From contig CAMKMK010000074.1 of NCBI GenBank assembly GCA_946413885.1, positions 1-10,181 of the forward strand: a stretch of DNA of 10,181 nucleotides, given 5' to 3'. Of the stretch, positions 1 to 3,699 are shown piece by piece; within the stretch, counting starts at the first letter, position 1; every line of letters starts with the position of its first letter. Source of the DNA: an uncultured Prevotellaceae bacterium (lineage in GTDB: Bacteria; Bacteroidota; Bacteroidia; Bacteroidales; Bacteroidaceae). The notes under the pieces were generated by a model, which made no database searches, was not told the origin of the DNA, and was given only the letters and a program-made list of their open reading frames with translations. Both the position numbers and the translations under genes were made by a program.

Positions 1-84
1 TGGACAGCTCAGTATGGTATCGAGGAGATGTGTCGTGATTCCTGGAATTGGCAAAAGAACAATCCCAACGGATACGACGATTGA
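1..84 (+). CDS. galE: UDP-glucose 4-epimerase, C-terminal end (5' part outside window)
   Basis: Only the last 27 codons are present, ending in TGA. The peptide contains YGIEEMCRDSWNWQKNNPNG, which matches the extreme C-terminus of GalE epimerases. There, a helix of the form (L/I)(D/E)EM..D.W.WQ is followed by NP.GY. GalE is a cytoplasmic, NAD-dependent short-chain dehydrogenase-fold enzyme that interconverts UDP-glucose and UDP-galactose in the Leloir pathway and in surface-polysaccharide precursor supply. The catalytic S/YxxxK and Rossmann motifs lie outside the window, so activity cannot be judged. A probable terminator follows 24 bp after the stop, so galE is likely the last gene of its transcript. 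A related nucleotide-sugar epimerase is the main alternative, but the WQKNNPNGY ending favours GalE. Confidence 0.82.
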   Translation, partial: WTAQYGIEEMCRDSWNWQKNNPNGYDD

Positions 85-108
85 GTCACAGGCTCATCGA
101 GTTATTGC

Positions 109-143
109 AAGGCGGCTTTCACGATGTTGGAGGTCGCCTTTTT
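109..143 (+). terminator. probable intrinsic terminator of galE
   Basis: The arms AAGGCG (109-114) and CGCCTT (135-140) are perfectly complementary and run directly into a T tract (139-143). The loop is long, about 20 nt, and could form extra G-C pairs. The position 24 bp after the galE stop fits. The long loop makes it weaker than a canonical terminator. Confidence 0.5.
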
Positions 144-180
144 CATGCCTTTCATAATGGTGTCGAGTCAAGACGAAAAA

Positions 181-290
181 CACAACACGTTGAAATCGCA
201 AACACAACACGTTGAAATTGTAAAGACAACACGTTGAAACCGCAGGAAGAACACGTTGAAATTGCAAACACAACACGTTGTGTTTTTCAT
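181..290. repeat. 22-bp intergenic tandem repeat, about five units
   Basis: Units start at 181, 203, 225, 247 and 269 with no spacer. The 12-bp core AACACGTTGAAA is identical in units 1-4. Unit 5 keeps the first 12 positions of the repeat unit and then diverges into a palindrome. By eye, units 2-4 match unit 1 at about 18-20 of 22 positions. Each unit carries a small dyad, CAAC-AC-GTTG, with one arm base changed in unit 4. Because 22 is not a multiple of three, the array is not a coding repeat. It lies between the galE terminator and the promoter of the FAS1 gene. A 22-bp period is close to two helical turns, so the cores would face the same side of the DNA. Its function is unknown: it may be a variable-number repeat or a protein-binding array. 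Confidence 0.85.
266..285. repeat. perfect 9-bp inverted repeat closing the tandem array
   Basis: AAACACAAC (266-274) and GTTGTGTTT (277-285) are exact reverse complements separated by AC. The structure lies mostly in unit 5 of the tandem array and starts in the last three bases of unit 4. A T tract (283-287) follows, so the plus-strand transcript could form a weak AT-rich terminator hairpin of 8 bp with a 4-nt loop. As DNA it could also be a binding site or the decayed end of the repeat element. Confidence 0.6.
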
Positions 291-296
291 GTTGAC

Positions 297-347
297 AGGA
301 AGACCTTCCTCAATGACCTGCAGGAAGGTTTGAAAGAGACTCTTTTT
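297..347 (+). other. cluster of competing small hairpins in intergenic DNA
   Basis: ACCTTCCT (303-310) pairs perfectly with AGGAAGGT (322-329) around an 11-nt loop. The upstream AGGAA (297-301) can pair with TTCCT (306-310) instead, so the two hairpins are mutually exclusive. Next comes AAAGA-GAC-TCTTT (333-345) with a short T tail, a weak terminator-like shape. The cluster lies upstream of the FAS1 promoter, so it would be transcribed only by read-through from galE or from an unseen start. The rest of 348-421 is AT-rich, includes an 8-T run at 405-412, and shows nothing else I recognise. Confidence 0.4.
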
Positions 348-421
348 AGTTCATTCTGAAGGTTGTCTATTACTGGTTTGGGAGTTTTTCAGGGATAGAA
401 GTTCTTTTTTTTCTAACATTA

Positions 422-453
422 TTTGTTATTATGGTCACTAATTCGTAATTTTG
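422..453 (+). promoter_or_regulatory. Bacteroidota-type sigma-ABfr promoter for the FAS1 lipoprotein gene
   Basis: A -33 element TTTG (422-425) is followed by a 20-bp spacer and the -7 element TAATTTTG (446-453), an exact match to TAnnTTTG. Both the motifs and the spacing fit the housekeeping promoter consensus described in Bacteroides. Transcription would start near 460, leaving an AT-rich leader of about 45 nt before the ATG at 505. Confidence 0.75.
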
Positions 454-459
454 TGACCA
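432..459. promoter_or_regulatory. operator-like inverted repeat spanning the -7 element
   Basis: TGGTCAC (432-438) and GTGACCA (453-459) are perfect 7-bp inverted arms separated by 14 bp. The -7 hexamer region lies between and inside the arms, so a dimeric regulator bound here would cover the core promoter. A second small dyad, AATT-CGT-AATT (440-450), sits inside. No regulator gene is adjacent, so the binding protein is unknown. Confidence 0.5.
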
Positions 460-504
460 AATATATATTTTTTGTCCTGGAAAATATAAAACTAATACTA
501 AAAT

Positions 505-2607
505 ATGAAACGAATTTGGTTTGTTTTGTCAATTTGTATGCTTCTCATCACCTCATGTCATGAGAACATTGACATGTCAGCCCGATATGTCTTCAAGGAA
601 AGCACCGCGATGGATTATCTCGAGAATCACCCCGATGCGTATAGCGAATACGTCGACCTTCTCTACAAGGTTCCTGTCAGCAGAGTCAGTGCCACCACCC
701 TGGGCCAATTGCTTTCGGCTCGTGGTCACTACACCGTGTTTGCTCCAACCAACGAAGCTATCCACAACTATCTCGATTCACTTGTCCTTGACGAACTGAT
801 TCCCTATGCCTCTTGGGATGCCTTCACCGATAGTATCAAGCTGGACTCCATCCGCAAGGTTATTGTCTACAGCAGTATCATCGACACGGGTGACTTCGAC
901 AATCCCATTGAGACCGGTAACTTCCCCTTCCAGGATGGAGGCGAAATTAGTTTCCCCACCATGAACGAGCACAAACTGACCGTTTACTATCGGGGGGTTG
1001 ACTCCATTCAAATCTACAACAAGTTCAATATCGACATCAACAATCGCGACATCCAGGTGCTCAATGGAGTCATCCATCAGATGCACGACGTCATTGCCCC
1101 CAAAGACTTGACCGCCACCTACTTCCTCCAGCAGATCATCGACAAGGAGATAGAGGGCTATCTGGTCATGGCTCGAGCCATCCAGGCTTGCGATATCAAG
1201 GATACCTTGAATGCCGTCAAGGATGATACCTACGAGATGATGTACCAGACTGGCCAAATCAAGGACTTGCTCAACATTGGTGACTATGGTGTCGACTTCT
1301 CCGCTGGTTATGCACCTCCTCATCGCAAGTTTGGTTACACCATTTTTGCCGAGACCGATGACTTCTGGCGTTCCGAAGGCTTAGACCCCAAAGACCCCCA
1401 GCTTCTGCAAAAGTTGGTTCAGTGGATTATAGACAACCATCAGTACTCCGACGACGATGAGTTCATCACCGATGGCGATTTCTCCAATCCCAAGCACATC
1501 CTTTGGCAATGGGTCACCTACCACATCCTACCCATGAAGTTGGCCGCCGACAAGTTAGTCACCCACTACAACGAGGTAGGTTACAACCGTAATTCTCCAC
1601 ACAACCTCTCCATAGCTGTCTATGAGCTCTACACCACCTTTGGCAAACGTCGTCTGCTCAAGGTCTACCAGAGCCGCGAGAGCGATGGAATCTACCTCAA
1701 TCGCTTCCCCAATCTCGACAATGGCCGTACAGGTACTTATCATGAGCTATCTTGCGATCCCGACAAGGTTGGTAGCCGTGTGGGTACAGACGACGAGAGA
1801 GCAGTTCTGGGCGACATGATCAATTGCATCCTCTATCCCATAGATGCACCTCTATCCTACAACGATAATGTGCGCAACAACCTGATGAAGCAACGTCTTC
1901 GTTTCGATGCCCAGAGCATCTTCCCCGAGACCATGAACAACGACATGCGCCAGATATCCAGCGGCGATGCCAAGAAGACCTATGTCTACATTCCTTCCGA
2001 CGACATCTACCACTACATGAACGACATGTGGCTCACTGCCGACACCTATCTGTGCTGCATCAACTACCACGGAGGAAATCCAAGCTATAATGCCGACGAG
2101 ATAAAGGCTGGTGGACGTTACGACGTCACCATCCGGCTCCCACCGGTTCCTCGCCAAGGCACCTATGAGTTCCGTTTTGCCATCCTCAACCGTCCCTATC
2201 GAGGTGTGTGTCAGATTTATTTGGGTACAGACCGCATCAACAGAACAGTTACCGGTATCCCCATCGATATGACAAAAGACCTCTGGGCATTTGGTTCAGG
2301 GTGGGAGAGAGAGACCGACGACCAAGACTACAATGCAGAGGTCGACAAGCGTATGCGTACCCTGGGGTACATGAAGGGAACCCACAGCAGTGCTCCCGAT
2401 GGCAACGCCACTCAGTCCATGCGTGTCAATACGACCTATTCATGCATGCGTCAGATTGTCATTCGCAAGACCATAGACCCCGACCTGGAGTACTATGTGA
2501 CCTTCAAGAATGTGCTCGACTATTTCAAGGAACTCTATCTTGACTACTTCGAGTGGTGTGCCAAGGAAGTATACGACAACCCAGAAACTCCAGAGGACAT
2601 CTGGTAA
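505..2607 (+). CDS. FAS1 (fasciclin-fold) domain surface lipoprotein, 700 aa
   Basis: The N-terminus has a basic start, a hydrophobic stretch (residues 4-14) and the lipobox ITSC with Cys18 as the acylated residue, so it is a type II signal-peptide lipoprotein. The first FAS1 domain covers about 35-200: its H1 hallmark YTVFAPTNEAI lies at 76-86 and its closing motif VLNGVIHQMHDVI near 185-197. A second, diverged FAS1-like domain covers about 205-452, with YTIFAETDDFW at 278-288 and MINCILYPID near 438-447. Residues 455-700 are beta-rich with an aromatic, Asp-rich end and match nothing I recognise. FAS1 domains mediate adhesion or carbohydrate/protein binding; in Bacteroidota such lipoproteins often occur in glycan-utilisation or adhesion loci. 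Here there is no SusC/SusD neighbour. It has its own promoter and terminators, so it is probably monocistronic. The ATG is preceded by an AT-rich leader, normal for the phylum. The ligand is unknown. Confidence 0.85.
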   Translation: MKRIWFVLSICMLLITSCHENIDMSARYVFKESTAMDYLENHPDAYSEYVDLLYKVPVSRVSATTLGQLLSARGHYTVFAPTNEAIHNYLDSLVLDELIPYASWDAFTDSIKLDSIRKVIVYSSIIDTGDFDNPIETGNFPFQDGGEISFPTMNEHKLTVYYRGVDSIQIYNKFNIDINNRDIQVLNGVIHQMHDVIAPKDLTATYFLQQIIDKEIEGYLVMARAIQACDIKDTLNAVKDDTYEMMYQTGQIKDLLNIGDYGVDFSAGYAPPHRKFGYTIFAETDDFWRSEGLDPKDPQLLQKLVQWIIDNHQYSDDDEFITDGDFSNPKHILWQWVTYHILPMKLAADKLVTHYNEVGYNRNSPHNLSIAVYELYTTFGKRRLLKVYQSRESDGIYLNRFPNLDNGRTGTYHELSCDPDKVGSRVGTDDERAVLGDMINCILYPIDAPLSYNDNVRNNLMKQRLRFDAQSIFPETMNNDMRQISSGDAKKTYVYIPSDDIYHYMNDMWLTADTYLCCINYHGGNPSYNADEIKAGGRYDVTIRLPPVPRQGTYEFRFAILNRPYRGVCQIYLGTDRINRTVTGIPIDMTKDLWAFGSGWERETDDQDYNAEVDKRMRTLGYMKGTHSSAPDGNATQSMRVNTTYSCMRQIVIRKTIDPDLEYYVTFKNVLDYFKELYLDYFEWCAKEVYDNPETPEDIW

Positions 2608-2634
2608 AAACTCTATACCTTATTAATAATAAAG

Positions 2635-2672
2635 CAGCCCTCAGGATGTTTCCTTGAGGGTTGTATTTTTTT
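2635..2672 (+). terminator. strong intrinsic terminator of the FAS1 gene
   Basis: The arms CAGCCCTCA (2635-2643) and TGAGGGTTG (2655-2663) form a 9-bp stem with one G-U pair and an 11-nt loop. They are followed by TATTTTTTT (2664-2672). It sits 28 bp after the FAS1 stop codon. Confidence 0.85.
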
Positions 2673-2705
2673 CTCACACTCCAGTCTCCTTGGGTAATGA
2701 TATAG

Positions 2706-2726
2706 TTGTTGGCACAACAAATTTTT
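2706..2726 (+). terminator. secondary hairpin with T tract
   Basis: TTGTTG (2706-2711) and CAACAA (2715-2720) are perfect inverted arms around GCA, followed by ATTTTT. The stem is short and AT-rich, so any terminator activity would be weak. It may serve as backup to the strong terminator upstream. Confidence 0.35.
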
Positions 2727-2754
2727 AAATGCAGTCTGAATAGGCTGCATTTTT
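2727..2754 (+). terminator. third hairpin with T tract, probable terminator
   Basis: AAATGCAG (2727-2734) pairs perfectly with CTGCATTT (2745-2752). Two more inner pairs (one T-G, one C-G) leave a 6-nt loop, TGAATA, and the stem ends in TTTTT (2750-2754). The A tract opposite the T tract means it could work on both strands. Confidence 0.6.
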
Positions 2755-2763
2755 CATATTGTC

Positions 2764-3251
2764 ATGCTATTTATAAATAAAAACACTGACAATAGAAGAA
2801 GTACGAAAAAAAAGCCAAACGTCCGAACTTTCATAAGGGGAGTCAATCTCACAATCCTTCTCAGACGAATGACGATGCAAAGATACAAATTGATTCTGAA
2901 ATAGCAATACCAAAACTTAAAAATCTTGCGCAAAAGTATCTTGGAGTATCATACCCACACGGCTTTTTGATTGATTTAAGGGTAGCATTAGGTATACCCA
3001 ATTCTCAAGGCGCAAGCAAATATGGTGTCGTATCAATACCAAAAGAAGAAGGAAGCACACTCCAAGCATCATTAAGGGTAACAATTCATCAAGCAAATGT
3101 GAACACCTATATTGACCATAACGCAAACTATGAGTATAATCTAAGTATTGTTATAAGGCGCAAACAAAGAAAAACCACATTTATTACGTTAGTTCGGGAT
3201 AAGGATTATCCTCTTGCTCTTACTCTTCAGTATTCAGGCAAGGGATTGTGA
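2764..3251 (+). CDS. unrecognised frame-interrupted ORF; -1 shift at A8G would give 162 aa
   Basis: A long open frame runs from 2796 (after a TAG at 2793) to the TGA at 3249-3251, but its first 57 codons contain no ATG; the first plausible initiator is a TTG at 2967. In the neighbouring frame an ATG at 2764 opens a 46-codon frame that stops at 2904. The two frames overlap at eight A's followed by G (2806-2814). Read from the ATG, this tract presents the heptamer A AAA AAG in exactly the zero-frame phase known from -1 slippery sites such as dnaX. A -1 shift there joins them into one 162-aa protein: a basic, polar N-terminus rich in Lys, Arg, Asn and Ser, then a helix (KLKNLAQKYLG), then probable beta strands. 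I recognise no family. The segment is visibly more AT-rich than the FAS1 gene. It could be a programmed frameshift, a phase-variable homopolymer, a sequencing error or a decaying gene. Confidence 0.4.
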
Positions 3252-3545
3252 TGCAGAGATTATCGTATCGTAGAACCAACTTGTATTCATTATGCCATTG
3301 TGCCTCATCAGGGCCATTGGGATCAAGCTGATATTCCTACTCTCTATGAACAATGGAATGAACCTCCTGTTGTCCGTTTTGTTTCTTCTTCATCTCCTCA
3401 TCAACGCTCTTATCTCGATCTCACAGATACTGGTCGTCAACTTTCTTCTGTCACTTTGGAGGACAACACAATCCAAGCACGAATCTTCAATGCCACCACC
3501 TCCACCTCTCGTTTCCAGCTGAGTACCCAAATATTGAATGAGTAA
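3252..3545 (+). pseudogene. C-terminal relic of a GH38-like alpha-mannosidase
   Basis: From about 3261 the frame reads YRIVEPTCIHYAIVPHQGHW and ends at TAA 3543-3545. This resembles the final domain of GH38 alpha-mannosidases: a segment of the form yal.PH.g.W..a, then a Pro-containing strand, and later a stretch like SSVTLEDNTIQARIFNAT, matching the family pattern of late beta strands ending in an R(I/L)FN motif. GH38 enzymes are usually about 800-1000 residues, and only about 95 remain here. The catalytic N-terminal domain is absent and the relic follows an in-frame TGA, with only a GTG at 3300 as a possible start. It is therefore almost certainly non-functional. The true 5' edge is uncertain, between about 3249 and 3262. 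The assignment is from motif recognition only. Confidence 0.6.
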
Positions 3546-3554
3546 AATTAGATG

Positions 3555-3598
3555 TTTCTTCTGAAGGAAGAAATCAAGGAAAACGCCCATTTTCTTGA
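3555..3598. other. two adjacent hairpins after the mannosidase relic
   Basis: TTTCTTC (3555-3561) and GAAGAAA (3567-3573) form a perfect 7-bp stem around a 5-nt loop. Directly after it, TCAAGGAAAA (3574-3583) pairs with TTTTCTTGA (3590-3598) with one bulged G around CGCCCA. Neither has a good plus-strand T tail, so they are not clear terminators. They may be the remaining 3' end of the mannosidase transcript. Confidence 0.35.
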
Positions 3599-3606
3599 CT
3601 TATATC

Positions 3607-3622
3607 AATGTACTTGTACATT
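3607..3622. promoter_or_regulatory. 16-bp dyad upstream of the leuS promoter
   Basis: AATGTAC (3607-3613) and GTACATT (3616-3622) are perfect inverted arms separated by TT. The dyad is centred about 48 bp upstream of the leuS -7 element, a position suited to an activator or other regulator. Chance occurrence in AT-rich DNA is possible. Confidence 0.35.
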
Positions 3623-3661
3623 TCTTTCGGCAAACATATACTCCCTTTCCTTGAAATTCAC

Positions 3662-3669
3662 TATCTTTG
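3662..3669 (+). promoter_or_regulatory. -7 element of the leuS operon promoter
   Basis: TATCTTTG is an exact match to the Bacteroidota consensus TAnnTTTG. It lies 30 bp upstream of the leuS ATG, leaving a leader of roughly 25 nt. I find no convincing TTTG -33 element at 19-21 bp spacing. The leader is too short for a T-box or other leucine-sensing riboswitch. Confidence 0.65.
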
Positions 3670-3699
3670 TGCCCACAAAAGTAATCTACACTTAAAAAA

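Noticed and set aside
94..276. Minus-strand 60-residue reading frame across the tandem repeat
   Set aside because: It is an open frame produced by the low-complexity 22-bp repeat, has no coding character, and no promoter is visible.
181..290. CRISPR array
   Set aside because: The repeats are contiguous with no unique spacers, and there are no cas genes.
390..413. Terminator formed by AGAAGTTCT and the following T8 tract
   Set aside because: The arms AGAA and TTCT leave a 1-nt loop, so no stable hairpin can form.
505..2607. FAS1 gene as part of a SusC/SusD glycan-uptake locus
   Set aside because: No SusC or SusD gene is adjacent and strong terminators follow it. The window does not support the claim.
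2764..3251. Insertion-sequence transposase using programmed -1 frameshifting
   Set aside because: The slippery tract fits, but I see no DDE, HTH or tyrosine-recombinase motifs, no terminal inverted repeats and no target-site duplication.
3292..3522. 76-residue plus-strand frame starting MPLCLIRAIG
   Set aside because: It overlaps the mannosidase-like frame out of phase. The in-phase frame carries the recognisable family motifs.
3670..3699. T-box or leucine riboswitch upstream of leuS
   Set aside because: The leader from the predicted start is only about 25 nt, too short for such a structure.
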